DNA of 64,000 nt from Pyxidicoccus caerfyrddinensis (GCF_010894405.1 NZ_JAAIYA010000003.1:434001-498000), one strand, 5' to 3'; counted from the first letter of the stretch, positions 34,248-43,446 are shown. Translations and numbers: made by a program. Notes: generated by a model from the letters alone, not told the origin.

Positions 34248-36092
34248 CTACACGCGGATGGGCGGCTCGATGAGCACCGGCGCCGTGGCCTTCGGGTCAT
34301 CCGGGTCGAAGGCGGGCGCGTAGGGGCCCGCGTGCGTCGCCTTCCACTCGCGCGGCACGCGCTCCACGCCCACCGGGTACACCATGAGGTGCCCGTCCTC
34401 GTTGATGTGCAGGCGCAGGAAGTTCTTCCAGTCCGGCAGCGCCAGCGAGATGAACGCCTCGTTGGAGTGGGCCCCGAAGAAGTTGACGCTCAGCCACAGG
34501 TACAGCCCCATGACGAACGGGCCCACCAGGAAGCCGAACAGGAAGGTGAAGCCCGAGGACAGCAGGAACTTGCCCGCCAGGTGCGCCCAGCCGTCCGCGC
34601 AGTTGAGCCCGTCCGCCGTCAGGTCCGGACAGACGCCCAGACCGCTCACCGTGAAGTACGTGGCCGCCCACGCCGTGAAGAACGCGCCGAGGATGTGGCC
34701 CAGCCCGTGGAGCGTCCCCGCCAGCGTCCGCCACTTCCCGAAGTGCGGGTCCGCGAAGCCGATGAGCCCGCCGATGGTGCCGAGCCCCAGCACCAGCGTC
34801 CACGGTCGGCTCACCATGCTGTTGGCCACCGCCATCACCACCTTGGGCAATTGCGTCAGCCCTAGCGAGCCCACCTCCGCGTACGCCGCGAGCGCGAGCA
34901 GGAGGTAGAGCGCCCCCGTTATCAACCCGAAGAGCGGGCTGTAGCGGATGAGCAGCAGGTTCTTCCGCGCCAGCTTCCGGGAGGTGCGCTCGTCCGGGAA
35001 GCTCTTCTGGAGCGTGTAGCCGTCGCGCAGCACGTGCGCCGCCGGAGCGTGCGTGGGGTGCAGGAAGGCGCCGCCTCCGCCCGCCGTGATTTTCTGCCGG
35101 CCCGCGGCGTCCTCGTGCCGGCGGTAGTGGTGCAAGTCTCCCGCGAGGAAGACGCTGATGCGCCGGCCCAGCACCTTCTCCTGGAGGTACTCCAGGTTGT
35201 TCTCCAGGTAGCTGCCCTTGCGCCGCGCGGCCGCCGCGAGAATCCACGCAGGCTCCGCGTTGCAGAGGATGACGCGGTCATCCGGCCCCATGTGCTGGGC
35301 CACCTCGCGGAAGTACTCCACCTGGGGCACGTCGATGTCGCTGTTGAGCTGCACGTCCGTGCCGATGAGCCACCAACGGTGCGGCAGCTTCAGCGCGAAG
35401 TAGCTGCGGCTCTGCCGCGTGCGCCGGCCCGCAATCCACCGGTTCGCGCAGAACAGCCGCATGAAGGCGGACAGCCCGTCGTACCAGTCGTGGTTGCCCG
35501 GAATGACGAACAGGTCCGGGTTGGGCGCGTGCGAGCGGCGCATGGCCGCCTCGTAGGGCTGCACCAGCCGCTCCTCGTACACCTCGCGACTGGCCCCCGG
35601 GTACACGCCGTCCCCGCCGAACACGAGCACCCGCCCGCGCTTCGTCTCGTACGGCTCGCCCCGGGAGATGCCGCGCACGGGCAGCGTCAGCCGGGGCAGC
35701 GCGAGCAGCCGCGCCACGGTGTACGTGGAGTTCCACCCGTCACCCGTGTCCGCCACGTAGTCGAGCCAGAAGTCGCCCTCGGGGAGCGCCTCCTGCGAGT
35801 AGTCGAAGTAGGGCGACTGCGGCCGCACCACGGCCTCGATGAGGCGGTGGTCCGCTCGCGCGCCGAACACCGCCGCCACCAGCGCGTCCAGGCCCGTGCG
35901 CAACAGCTGCGCCGGGTGCAGCCAGCGCACCATGTCCACGCGCTCGCGCGGATGCGTGGCCATGCCGCTGTCGGAGATGGGCAGGCCTTCGCGTGGCGAC
36001 ACCGGCTGTGGACGCTCGGGGGTGGTCAGGGCGGGCGAGGAGGAGGTGGACTCGTCCGTGCGCGCGGCCGCCGTGTTCCGCTCACCGGCCAT
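34248..36092 (-). CDS. Metallophosphoesterase with C-terminal membrane domain
   Basis: A 614-residue protein. The calcineurin-like phosphoesterase part (about 150-400) has GDGVYPG, VIPGNHDWYDG (GNHD motif) and FLAGDLHHYRRHE (GDxHHY). The C-terminal third has several transmembrane helices (LFGLITGALYLLLALAAY; ILGAFFTAWAATYF; FLFGFLVGPFVMGLYLW). Such proteins may act on lipid or nucleotide phosphates at the membrane; the substrate is unknown. Its start overlaps the end of the upstream cupin gene by 11 bases. Confidence 0.9.
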   Translation of the reverse strand: MAGERNTAAARTDESTSSSPALTTPERPQPVSPREGLPISDSGMATHPRERVDMVRWLHPAQLLRTGLDALVAAVFGARADHRLIEAVVRPQSPYFDYSQEALPEGDFWLDYVADTGDGWNSTYTVARLLALPRLTLPVRGISRGEPYETKRGRVLVFGGDGVYPGASREVYEERLVQPYEAAMRRSHAPNPDLFVIPGNHDWYDGLSAFMRLFCANRWIAGRRTRQSRSYFALKLPHRWWLIGTDVQLNSDIDVPQVEYFREVAQHMGPDDRVILCNAEPAWILAAAARRKGSYLENNLEYLQEKVLGRRISVFLAGDLHHYRRHEDAAGRQKITAGGGGAFLHPTHAPAAHVLRDGYTLQKSFPDERTSRKLARKNLLLIRYSPLFGLITGALYLLLALAAYAEVGSLGLTQLPKVVMAVANSMVSRPWTLVLGLGTIGGLIGFADPHFGKWRTLAGTLHGLGHILGAFFTAWAATYFTVSGLGVCPDLTADGLNCADGWAHLAGKFLLSSGFTFLFGFLVGPFVMGLYLWLSVNFFGAHSNEAFISLALPDWKNFLRLHINEDGHLMVYPVGVERVPREWKATHAGPYAPAFDPDDPKATAPVLIEPPIRV

Positions 36093-36783
36093 GGGGGGCG
36101 TTCTCCCGGGGGCCCTGCGTGAAGCGCTGCTCGGGGCCGGGGCCGGCGTACACCTGCACGGCCTTGAACGTCGGACCCGGCGACACGCGCGCCGAGTGCT
36201 TCGCTCCCGCGGGGATGTAGACGGCGTCTCCCTTGCCGACGCGCAGCTTCTCTCCGGAGACGGCCATCTCCGCGGTGCCTTCCTCGATGTAGAGAATCTC
36301 GGCGCTCGTGTCGTGGGTGTGCTCGGGCACCTCCGCACCGGGTTGCAATTCCAGCAACGTGACGGACGCGGCGGTGGCGCCCGTGGACGGGTTGAGGAGC
36401 AGCGTCGCGCGGCCCTTGCCCCCGGCGATGATGTGGCGCGGGGCTTCGGAGGTGGGCACGCGGTAGCGCACGGGGGCCGCTGGAGCGGCGGGGCTCGCGG
36501 GTGCGGCCGGCGCGGTGGGCACTGCCGTGGATGTAGAGGCGGGCGCGGAAGCAGTGGTCGGCTGAGTCGCCTGTGCGGCGGGGCTCGCGGCCGATGCGGC
36601 GGGCGCGGGAGTCCGGGCGGCGGGCTTCGCGGGCGCGGTGGGCGCCGCCGTGGACGGAGCCGCTGTGGCGGGCTTCGCGGACACGGGAGCGGACTGGGGC
36701 GCCGGCTCGCGGGCCCAGGACAGCGCGGCGGTACCGCTGAGTGCGAGCACGGGAATCAGGAGGCGGGAGCGCATGACCCCCAT
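36082..36783 (-). CDS. Exported cupin-domain protein
   Basis: A 233-residue protein. A signal peptide (ending LSWAREP) is followed by about 80 residues of Ala/Pro/Ser/Thr linker. The cupin barrel is at about 110-225: PGAEVPEHTHDTSAEILYIEEG (metal-binding H-x-H and E) and GDAVYIPAGAKHSARV (H). It is probably periplasmic and metal-binding. The start may be ATG 36783 or ATG 36774 (MRSRLL), which has GGGGGT just upstream. Overlaps the phosphoesterase gene. Confidence 0.85.
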   Translation of the reverse strand: MGVMRSRLLIPVLALSGTAALSWAREPAPQSAPVSAKPATAAPSTAAPTAPAKPAARTPAPAASAASPAAQATQPTTASAPASTSTAVPTAPAAPASPAAPAAPVRYRVPTSEAPRHIIAGGKGRATLLLNPSTGATAASVTLLELQPGAEVPEHTHDTSAEILYIEEGTAEMAVSGEKLRVGKGDAVYIPAGAKHSARVSPGPTFKAVQVYAGPGPEQRFTQGPRENAPHGR

Positions 36784-36872
36784 GAATTACCACGTCGGTG
36801 CCCCTTGTCTGGAGGGCAGGCAGGCGCGGTTCTCCGTTCCCTGGGCGCCCGGCCTGGGGCACCCTGGCCGCC

Positions 36873-37334
36873 ATGTCGCACTCCCCCCTCAAGGACTTTC
36901 CCGTGGTCGTCCCCTTCACGCTCCACTGGAGCGAGATGGACGCCTTCGGCCACGCCAACAACGCCCGCACCTTCACCTGGTTCGAGTCCTCCCGCATCGC
37001 CTACTTCGCCCGCGTGGGCCTCACCGGGCCCTCGGGCGCGGGGGAAGACAGGACGCCGGGCGGCGTCGGCCCCATCCTCGCGGCGACGAATGCGGAGTAC
37101 CTCCGCCCCGTCGTCTTCCCCGCGCGCCTGTTGGCCGGCACCCGCGTCAGCCGCATCGGCACCTCGTCCATCACCATCGAGCACGCGGTGGCCGGCGAAG
37201 AGGACGGCATCCTCTACACCCGGGGCGGCTGCGTCATCGTCACCCTGAAGTACGGCACCCACGAGAAGGTCCCCGTCCCCGCGCCCATCCGCGCCGCCAT
37301 CGAGGCGCTGGAGGGCCGGTCCTTCGGGGCGTGA
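36873..37334 (+). CDS. 4-hydroxybenzoyl-CoA-type thioesterase
   Basis: A 153-residue hotdog-fold protein. HWSEMDAFGHANNARTFTWFESSRI is the 4HBT/YbgC signature, with the catalytic Asp in the EMD segment. AEYLRPVVFPARL and the C-terminal strands complete the fold. It hydrolyses an acyl-CoA or acyl-carrier thioester; the substrate is not evident. Confidence 0.9.
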   Translation: MSHSPLKDFPVVVPFTLHWSEMDAFGHANNARTFTWFESSRIAYFARVGLTGPSGAGEDRTPGGVGPILAATNAEYLRPVVFPARLLAGTRVSRIGTSSITIEHAVAGEEDGILYTRGGCVIVTLKYGTHEKVPVPAPIRAAIEALEGRSFGA

Positions 37335-37411
37335 AGCCCACGGTCCACCGCGAGACGCCCGCATGCACGCGGCAGGTGCATGCCCGGCCATGAGTGGTAG
37401 GACACGCCGCG

Positions 37412-38182
37412 ATGAGTGACGCGGTACTGGGGTTCTACGAAGGACTGGCGGAGGAGTACCACCTGCTCTTCGCCAACTGGGCGCAGACGGTGGAGCGGCA
37501 GGGCGCCGCGCTGGATGCCCTGCTGCGCCGCTGCGGCGCGCCTCCGCCCCGGCGCGTGCTCGACTGTGCGTGTGGCATCGGCACCCAGGCGCTGGGCCTG
37601 GCGGCTCGCGGCTACGTCGTCCACGCCACTGACTTGAGCCCCGCCGCCGTGGCCCGCGCCGAGCGCGAGGCCCGCGCCATGCACGTCACCCTCACCACGG
37701 GCGTGGCGGACATGCGCACGCTGGACACGCAGGTGGCAGGCCTCTTCCCCGTGGTGCTCGCCTTCGACAACGCGGTGCCGCACCTGCTGACGGACGAGGA
37801 CCTCGACGCCGCCGCGCACGCCATGGCGGCGAAGCTGACCCCGGGTGGACTGCTGGCGCTGAGCATCCGCGACTACGACACGCTGGTGACGCAGCAGCCG
37901 CGCTTCACCTCGGAGCGGGTGCTCGACGCCCCCGAGGGACGCCGCATCCTCTTCCAGCTCTGGGACTGGTCCGCCGACGGGCGGACGTACACCGTGCACC
38001 AGTTCATCCTGCGCCCCGAGGGCAGCGGGTGGCAGACCACCGAGCACACCGGCGTGTACCGCGCCCTCCAGCGCGTGGAATTGGAGCGGGCCCTGACGCG
38101 GGCCGGCCTCATGGACACGCGGTGGTACTCGCCCGAGGAGACGGGCTTCTACCAGCCCATCCTCACCGCCCGGAGGCCGTGA
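37412..38182 (+). CDS. SAM-dependent methyltransferase
   Basis: A 256-residue class I methyltransferase. SAM motif I is VLDCACGIGTQALGLA, motif II ATDLSPAAVARAE, and the acidic post-motif is VVLAFDNAVPHLL. It is similar to glycine/sarcosine N-methyltransferase-like or UbiE-like groups; substrate unknown. The end overlaps the 3' end of the convergent HxlR gene by 20 bases. Confidence 0.87.
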   Translation: MSDAVLGFYEGLAEEYHLLFANWAQTVERQGAALDALLRRCGAPPPRRVLDCACGIGTQALGLAARGYVVHATDLSPAAVARAEREARAMHVTLTTGVADMRTLDTQVAGLFPVVLAFDNAVPHLLTDEDLDAAAHAMAAKLTPGGLLALSIRDYDTLVTQQPRFTSERVLDAPEGRRILFQLWDWSADGRTYTVHQFILRPEGSGWQTTEHTGVYRALQRVELERALTRAGLMDTRWYSPEETGFYQPILTARRP

Positions 38183-38627
38183 CGCGCCGGGCCCTGGGCT
38201 CGCTGGCATTCTTGCGCGGCGCCTGCGCCTGCCGGGCCCGCGCCTCGAGGATGCGGGGCAGGCTCTCCTCAATCCAGTCGGTGAGCGCCTCGACGTGTCC
38301 GGCGACCTCCTCGCCCAGGGGCGTGAGGGTGTAGTCCACGTGCGGCGGAATCACCGGATGGACTTCGCGCAGCACGAAGCCGTCCTCCTCCAGCGCGTGC
38401 AGCGTCTGGGCGAGCATCTTCTCGCTCACCCCCGCCACCTTCCGCCGCAGCTCGCTGAAGCGGTGCGTACCGTCCAGCAGGGCGACCAGCACCAGCACGC
38501 CCCAGCGGCTGGTGACGTGCTCCAGGACGCCACGGGAAGGGCAGTCCGCCGCGTGCACATCGCCACGTTGCTCGGCCAGCTTCGTCATCATCCGGCTCAG
38601 GTGCCGGGGCCCCTTCGTCGTCGCCAT
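38163..38627 (-). CDS. HxlR-family transcriptional regulator (QorR/YtfH-like)
   Basis: A 154-residue winged-helix protein. RWGVLVLVALLDGTHRFSELRRKVAGVSEKMLAQTL is the HxlR signature. Cys 29 (DCPSRG) is in the position of the redox-sensing cysteine of QorR/YodB types. It is divergent from a quinone-oxidoreductase gene (38729), the same arrangement as ytfH-ytfG of E. coli and qorR-qor2 of corynebacteria, so it probably represses that gene and responds to quinones or disulfide stress (inference). Confidence 0.9.
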   Translation of the reverse strand: MATTKGPRHLSRMMTKLAEQRGDVHAADCPSRGVLEHVTSRWGVLVLVALLDGTHRFSELRRKVAGVSEKMLAQTLHALEEDGFVLREVHPVIPPHVDYTLTPLGEEVAGHVEALTDWIEESLPRILEARARQAQAPRKNASEPRARRVTASGR

Positions 38628-38637
38628 GCCAGTAACT

Positions 38638-38672
38638 TACCTCAAGGTAGGTACTTACGAATAGTTAGTACC
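38638..38672. promoter_or_regulatory. Two inverted repeats in the HxlR/qorB divergent promoter
   Basis: TACCTCAAGGTA (38638-38649; arms TACCT/AGGTA) and GGTACTTA...TTAGTACC (38650-38672; 8-bp arms, one mismatch) lie in an AT-rich island between the divergent genes. These are good candidates for HxlR-dimer operators. Confidence 0.65.
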
Positions 38673-38728
38673 GCCGTTACGGTGAGTCTCGCGTTTCAAC
38701 GAAGCATTCACGCCAGGAGATTCACCCC

Positions 38729-39583
38729 ATGATTCTCGTCACCGCCGCCACCGGGAAGCTCGGTCGTCTCGTCGTCGAGGAGCTGCTCGAGAAGGTCCCC
38801 GCCAGCCAGGTCGCCGTAGGAGTGCGAAATCCCGCGAAGGCAGCGGACTTCACCGCGCGCGGCGTCCAGGTGCGCCAGGCGGACTACAGCCGGCCGGAGA
38901 CGCTCGGGGCGGCGCTGGCCGGGGTGGAGAAGGTGCTGCTCATCTCCTCCAACGAGGTGGGGCAGCGGGCCACGCAACACCAGGCGGTGATTGCGGCGGC
39001 GAAGAAGGCCGGAGTCCGGCTGCTGGCCTACACGAGCATCCTGCACGCGGACCGCACGCGCATGGCGCTGGCCGGGGAGCACAAGGCCACCGAGGAGGCC
39101 ATCCGCGCTTCGGGCCTGCCCTTCGTGTTCCTGCGCAATGGCTGGTACTTCGAGAACTACACCGAGAATCTGGGCCCCGCGCTGGCGCACGGCGCGCTCG
39201 TGGGCAGCGCGGGCGAGGGCCGCGTCGCGGCGGCCACCCGGGCGGACTACGCGGCGGCCGCGGCGGCGGTGCTGACCACGCCGGGGCAGGAGAACAAGGT
39301 GTACGAGCTGGCGGGTGACGTCCCGTTCACCATGGCCGAGCTCGCCGCCGAGGTGTCTCGCCAGGCCGGCAAGCCCATTGCCTACAACAACCTGCCGGCC
39401 CAGCAGTACCAGGGCGTGCTCGTGGGAGCCGGCGTGCCGGGGCCGTTCGCGGAGATTCTGGCGGACTCCGATGTCGGTGCCTCCCGCGGCGAGCTGAACG
39501 ACAGCTCGGGGGATTTGCGCCGCCTCATCGGCCGGCCGACGACGCCGCTCGCGGACGCGGTGGCGGTGGCCTTCAAGCGCTGA
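38729..39583 (+). CDS. qorB: NAD(P)H:quinone oxidoreductase, NmrA-like (QorB/YtfG)
   Basis: A 284-residue Rossmann protein. VTAATGKLGRLV is the NAD(P)-binding start, and SSNEVGQRATQHQAVIAAAK and YTSILHAD are typical of the YtfG/QOR2 family. These reduce quinones with NADPH. The divergent HxlR neighbour supports the assignment. A close alternative is a general NmrA-family NAD(P)-binding protein. Confidence 0.88.
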   Translation: MILVTAATGKLGRLVVEELLEKVPASQVAVGVRNPAKAADFTARGVQVRQADYSRPETLGAALAGVEKVLLISSNEVGQRATQHQAVIAAAKKAGVRLLAYTSILHADRTRMALAGEHKATEEAIRASGLPFVFLRNGWYFENYTENLGPALAHGALVGSAGEGRVAAATRADYAAAAAAVLTTPGQENKVYELAGDVPFTMAELAAEVSRQAGKPIAYNNLPAQQYQGVLVGAGVPGPFAEILADSDVGASRGELNDSSGDLRRLIGRPTTPLADAVAVAFKR

Positions 39584-39586
39584 GGC

Positions 39587-40303
39587 TCACCGGGCCGCGC
39601 GGGCGGAGGCCGCCGCGAGGAAGGCCTGGACGAGCGGATGGGGCTGGCCCGTGCTCGCGCTGAGCTCGGGCTGGAACAGCGTGGCCAGGAAGAAGGGGTG
39701 CGCCGCGAGCTCCACCACGCGCACGGCGCCCTCTTCGTCCTCGCCGGTGATGCGCAGCGCGGCGCCGTCGAGCACGTGCCGGTAGTGCGCGTTGAGGCCG
39801 TAGTTGCAGTGGTAGGCCTCGGTGGACTCGGTGCGGCCGAAGGCCCGGGCCGCGTGGGAGCCCGCCGTCAGCGTCACCTTGCCCCGCGTGCCCACCAGCG
39901 AGCATGAGAGGGCGCCGACCAGCGGCAGGGCGGCGTCCGGGTTGGACTCGGCGTGGTCCGCCTCGCGCAGGCCGAGCACGTGGCGGGCGAACTCGATGAG
40001 CGCGTGCTGGAAGCCGCCGCAGGTGCCGAGGAACGGGAGGCCCTGCTCGCGCGCCACGCGAATCGCCGAGAGTGCGCCGTCCATGCTCTCGTAGGGGCTG
40101 CCGGGGACGCACCAGATTCCTGCGAACGGGGTGAGCGTGTCCTCGCGCACTCCGTCCAGCTGGCGTGTGCTCAACCAGGTCAGCTCGGGGGACACACCGA
40201 GCGCCCGGCCCGCGAGCTCCAGGGCCACGGGGATGGCGCCATGCGCGCGCACGGCGGGACTGCGGTCTCCCACGAGACCGATACGGACGACGGGGTGGCT
40301 CAC
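39587..40303 (-). CDS. CTP-synthase C-terminal-like amidotransferase-fold protein, His replaced
   Basis: A 238-residue protein. PVVRIGLVGDRSPAVRAH is the start seen in PyrG-like class I amidotransferase relatives. The nucleophile elbow is FLGTCGGFQHALIEFAR (Cys 95). The catalytic His-x-Glu of HPE is changed to FQPE (Gln 211, Glu 213). This fits the family often annotated CTP synthase C-terminal region-related (seleno)protein. GTG 40303 has AGGAGG 5 bases before it. Glutaminase activity is doubtful; the true reaction is unknown. Confidence 0.85.
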   Translation of the reverse strand: MSHPVVRIGLVGDRSPAVRAHGAIPVALELAGRALGVSPELTWLSTRQLDGVREDTLTPFAGIWCVPGSPYESMDGALSAIRVAREQGLPFLGTCGGFQHALIEFARHVLGLREADHAESNPDAALPLVGALSCSLVGTRGKVTLTAGSHAARAFGRTESTEAYHCNYGLNAHYRHVLDGAALRITGEDEEGAVRVVELAAHPFFLATLFQPELSASTGQPHPLVQAFLAAASARAAR

Positions 40304-40406
40304 GGTTCCTCCTGACGGTTCGACCGCTCCGGGTACGCGACAGCAGCGCGAGCGGGATGCGCCAGGGAGTTCGCGGATAGCAGCCCGGCCTCCGTGCGAC
40401 AAGGAT

Positions 40407-41561
40407 TCAGTGCCGCGCGTCCATGAGCTTCGACCACAGCTCCTCGTCGAAGTCGGACAGCGTCTCCGCGGTGCGGGTGCCGGCCTGGGCTCCCAGCCGC
40501 GTCACCACGAGGCGCAGCGAGCGGCTCACGTAGACCTTCTGGTCGTCCTTGCCCAGGCCCGCGAACACGTCTTGCGGCGCGCTGGGGATGAGCGGGCCGT
40601 CGATGCGGGCGCTCGCGGGCGGTATCAGCGTGAAGGACTGTCCGTTGAGCCAGAAGAGCTGGCCATAGGCGGGGTTGAAGGCCTGCGACGGGCGGGTCGC
40701 CGCGGCGAGGTACGCAGAGGGCGCGACCTGTGTCCCATGCCAGGCTCCGTCCGCCAGCATCAGCAGGCCGAAGCGCGCCAGGTCTCTCGCGCTCATCGAC
40801 AGGCCCCAGAGAGGCAGTCCCTGGCTGTCCGTCTGTGCTCGCGGTGCCCACTCGCTGTGCGTCGCGCCCAGCGGCTGGAACAGCCAGGCCCGCGAGAGCG
40901 CGTCGATGCCCAGGCCGCTGCGCTTCTCGAGCACGAGCTGCAGCCGATGGTAGGCGTCGTTGTTGTACAGCCAGGTCGTCCCGGGTGCCGCCTGCACTTC
41001 GAGCGTCAGGCCCAGGCCGCTCGTCATGGTCAGCAGGTGCCTCACGGTGATGCGGGCTTCGGCCTCGGCGGCGGCGTTCGACCAGCCGGCACCGAGCACC
41101 CCGGAGACGCTCTCATCGAGCGTGAGGAGCTGCTTCTCCACCGCGATGCCGACCAGCACCGAGACGATGCTCTTCTGCGCGGAGGCGATGTCTCGCATGA
41201 AGTTCGGGCCGACCGTCCAGTAGCGCTCGGCGAGGATTCGCCCATCCTGCAGGATGACGAGCGCGCGTGTGTTGCGAGCGCCCGCGAAGTCGAGCGCCGC
41301 GTTCAGCTTCGCCACGTCCCAGCCCGCGCTGGCCGGGGCCACCGTCGGCCAGCTCGCGTCGTCTCCGGGGAAGATGAGCTCCTGTGTCGCGCCCGCGTCC
41401 GTGCCGGCATCCACTCCGGCGTCCGGGGATGCATTCCCGCCCGCGTCCGAAGGGGCCTCCACGCCGGCGTCCGGAGTCGCGTCCGCGTCTTCGTCCGGTG
41501 TGGCGGCGGCGCACGCACATGCGACGCAGGCGAGGGTCATGAGCAGGGCGCGCAGGGGCAT
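40407..41561 (-). CDS. Exported serine hydrolase, beta-lactamase fold
   Basis: A 384-residue protein with a lipoprotein-like signal (ACVACACAAA), then an Asp/Ala/Gly-rich linker (DAGVDAGTDAG, encoded by CCGGCGTCC-type repeats). The catalytic SxxK is ASAQKSIVS and YxN is LYNNDAY. Distant from the other two serine hydrolases in the window. Substrate unknown. The linker type is common in surface lipoproteins of this group. Confidence 0.88.
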   Translation of the reverse strand: MPLRALLMTLACVACACAAATPDEDADATPDAGVEAPSDAGGNASPDAGVDAGTDAGATQELIFPGDDASWPTVAPASAGWDVAKLNAALDFAGARNTRALVILQDGRILAERYWTVGPNFMRDIASAQKSIVSVLVGIAVEKQLLTLDESVSGVLGAGWSNAAAEAEARITVRHLLTMTSGLGLTLEVQAAPGTTWLYNNDAYHRLQLVLEKRSGLGIDALSRAWLFQPLGATHSEWAPRAQTDSQGLPLWGLSMSARDLARFGLLMLADGAWHGTQVAPSAYLAAATRPSQAFNPAYGQLFWLNGQSFTLIPPASARIDGPLIPSAPQDVFAGLGKDDQKVYVSRSLRLVVTRLGAQAGTRTAETLSDFDEELWSKLMDARH

Positions 41562-41643
41562 TCGAGCAGTAACCCATCCCGACGGGGAAGGTTGCGGCGG
41601 GTGTTCGGCCACGAGGCCCCACTGAGGGCTTCCGCGTCCTGAA

Positions 41644-42849
41644 TCAGGTGCCGCGCTTCGCGTCCGCGGGAGCGTTCGGGTGGCGGGTGAGGAGCGTGCG
41701 GAGCTGCGGCTGGCGGCGGACCGCCTCCTGCCTCAACAGGTGCGCGATGAGGACCGGCGGCGCCGCGCTCCATCGCGCGATGTTCTGGATGAGCAGGGGC
41801 GAGCGGTACGTGCGCCCGCACAGCAGCGACGCCGTCTTCCCGTCCACCGGCAGACCGATGAGCGCCGCCAGCGAGCGGCCCTCGGTGTTGATGATGAGCT
41901 CCACCTTCTCCTCGGCGGGGCCGCTGGCGAAGCGCTGCCGGAGCACCTCGCGCGCCGAGCGCCGCGTGCCCTCGGGGATGTCGCGGTCGTTCGTCACCTT
42001 GTGCAGTTCCATGAGACGCCTCGCGCCCCACAGCCGGCGGAAGAGTCCCGCCGGGAGCTGCGGGTTGCGCACCAGCCACCGCCGCACACCCGTGTCCGCC
42101 GTGAAGGCCGCCCGCCCGCACAGCGCCTCCAGCCCCACCGGGTTGCGGTGGTAGCGCGCCACCAGTCGCGCATGCGCCAGCCCCGTGCGCGCGTTCTCCA
42201 GCACCGCCTTGATGACCGCCGGTACCGGGTCGAAGCACAGCGCCGACAACACCGGGTCCTCCGCCGCGTGTGCATGCGCCACGCGCTGGTCCTCCGGCAG
42301 CGGGTGCAGCCGTGTCTCGAAGAGCTGGCGGTAGTTGCCCAGCGCGACCTCCGGCTCGTCGTCCGCGGGCTCCGAGTCGTCCGGAGCGTCGCCGGCTTCC
42401 GGGGGCGCATCGGCCTCGTGGGCCGTCAGGTCCAGCGTGGGGAGGTCCTCCTCCGCTTCACCGGGGGGACCCGGCTGGGGGCGTGCGCCTTGTGCCGGAG
42501 CCGTTTGGCCGTGAAGGGGGCTCGCGCCCTGCGCCGGAGCCGTTTGGCCGTGAAGAGAACTCGCGTCGTGCGCCGGAGTCGTGGTGGCCACTGTCGGCCG
42601 GGCGGCCTGGGCCACCGGTGCTGGCGCCGCACCCGGGCTCGCGGCCACGGTGGCGGGGAGCAGGGCGCCCTCGGAGACGAGCCGCGTGAGGATGGTCCTC
42701 AGCCGCTCCACGGGCAGCCCCGTCAGCGCGGGGAGGTTCCTCGCGGGCGTGGCCCCGTCCAGTCGCGAGAGCACGAAGCCCTCCTCGGGGCTGAGCGCCA
42801 GCTTCCGCAGGTCCACCGCGGGATTCAGCTTCGGAATCCATTCCGCCAT
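41644..42849 (-). CDS. Hypothetical protein with helical N-terminal domain and HEAT-like C-terminus
   Basis: A 401-residue protein. Residues 15-60 (LALSPEEGFVLSRLDGATPARNLP...RLVSEGALLP) resemble a winged-helix module seen in many myxobacterial proteins (DUF4388-like context). A low-complexity Ala/Pro/Gln linker follows, with a 13-residue repeat (SLHGQTAPAQGAS). The C-terminal 250 residues are helical repeats (ICFDPVPAVIKAVLEN, GLEALCGRAAF, GVRRWLVRNPQLP). Function unknown. Confidence 0.72.
   Translation of the reverse strand: MAEWIPKLNPAVDLRKLALSPEEGFVLSRLDGATPARNLPALTGLPVERLRTILTRLVSEGALLPATVAASPGAAPAPVAQAARPTVATTTPAHDASSLHGQTAPAQGASPLHGQTAPAQGARPQPGPPGEAEEDLPTLDLTAHEADAPPEAGDAPDDSEPADDEPEVALGNYRQLFETRLHPLPEDQRVAHAHAAEDPVLSALCFDPVPAVIKAVLENARTGLAHARLVARYHRNPVGLEALCGRAAFTADTGVRRWLVRNPQLPAGLFRRLWGARRLMELHKVTNDRDIPEGTRRSAREVLRQRFASGPAEEKVELIINTEGRSLAALIGLPVDGKTASLLCGRTYRSPLLIQNIARWSAAPPVLIAHLLRQEAVRRQPQLRTLLTRHPNAPADAKRGT
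42494..42583 (-). repeat. In-frame 39-bp repeat in the linker of the hypothetical gene
   Basis: GCCGGAGCCGTTTGGCCGTG starts at 42494 and 42533, with a third, shorter match at 42572 (spacing 39). It encodes 13-residue units. Being a multiple of three, it leaves the frame open. Confidence 0.75.
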
Positions 42850-43049
42850 CGCCCCGCAGTCTCCCACGAGCCACGCGCCTCGCGGAGCGCCTCACTTCCC
42901 CCTGCCGGCACCCTGTCGCAAATTGCGCGTGAGACTGAAAGCCCGCCCCATGGACGGTCGGCCGGCGGGCACTCGGTCGAGTCCATGCCTACACGCTACG
43001 ACCTGGGCCAGGTTGACGCGGGGGCCTCCCCTGGACACAACTTCACCCC

Positions 43050-43430
43050 ATGTCCGACCGCATCCAGACCTATGCCGAGTTCTGGCCGTTCTACCTGCGG
43101 GAGCACGCGCTGCCCTCCACGCGCTGGCTCCACTTCATGGGCACCAGCCTGGGCACGGGCATCGGCATCACCGCCGCCGTGACGGGACGTGGGCTGCTCG
43201 TGCCGGCCGCGCTCGTTGCCGCCTACGGCTTCGCGTGGTTCAGCCACTTCGTCATCGAGCGCAACAAGCCGGCCTCCTTCAAGTACCCGCTCTGGTCGCT
43301 CATCTCCGACTACCGCATGGCGGGGCTCATGGCCCTGGGCAAGCTCAACCCGCACATGGACCAGGCCCTCGCGGGTGGTCCGGGCTCCGGCGCCGCGAAC
43401 CGGCTGCCCGCCGCGCAGCAGGCCCGGTAG
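43050..43430 (+). CDS. DUF962/Mpo1-like membrane protein
   Basis: A 126-residue protein. YAEFWPFYLREHALPSTRWLHFMGTSLG and SHFVIERNKPASFKYPLWSLISDYRM are the DUF962 signature, with conserved HxxxH-type residues. The family includes yeast Mpo1, an Fe-dependent dioxygenase that alpha-oxidises 2-hydroxy fatty acids. Two hydrophobic segments (about 35-70). A lipid role is inferred from the family. Confidence 0.88.
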   Translation: MSDRIQTYAEFWPFYLREHALPSTRWLHFMGTSLGTGIGITAAVTGRGLLVPAALVAAYGFAWFSHFVIERNKPASFKYPLWSLISDYRMAGLMALGKLNPHMDQALAGGPGSGAANRLPAAQQAR

Positions 43431-43446
43431 TCATCCCGAGGCTGCC

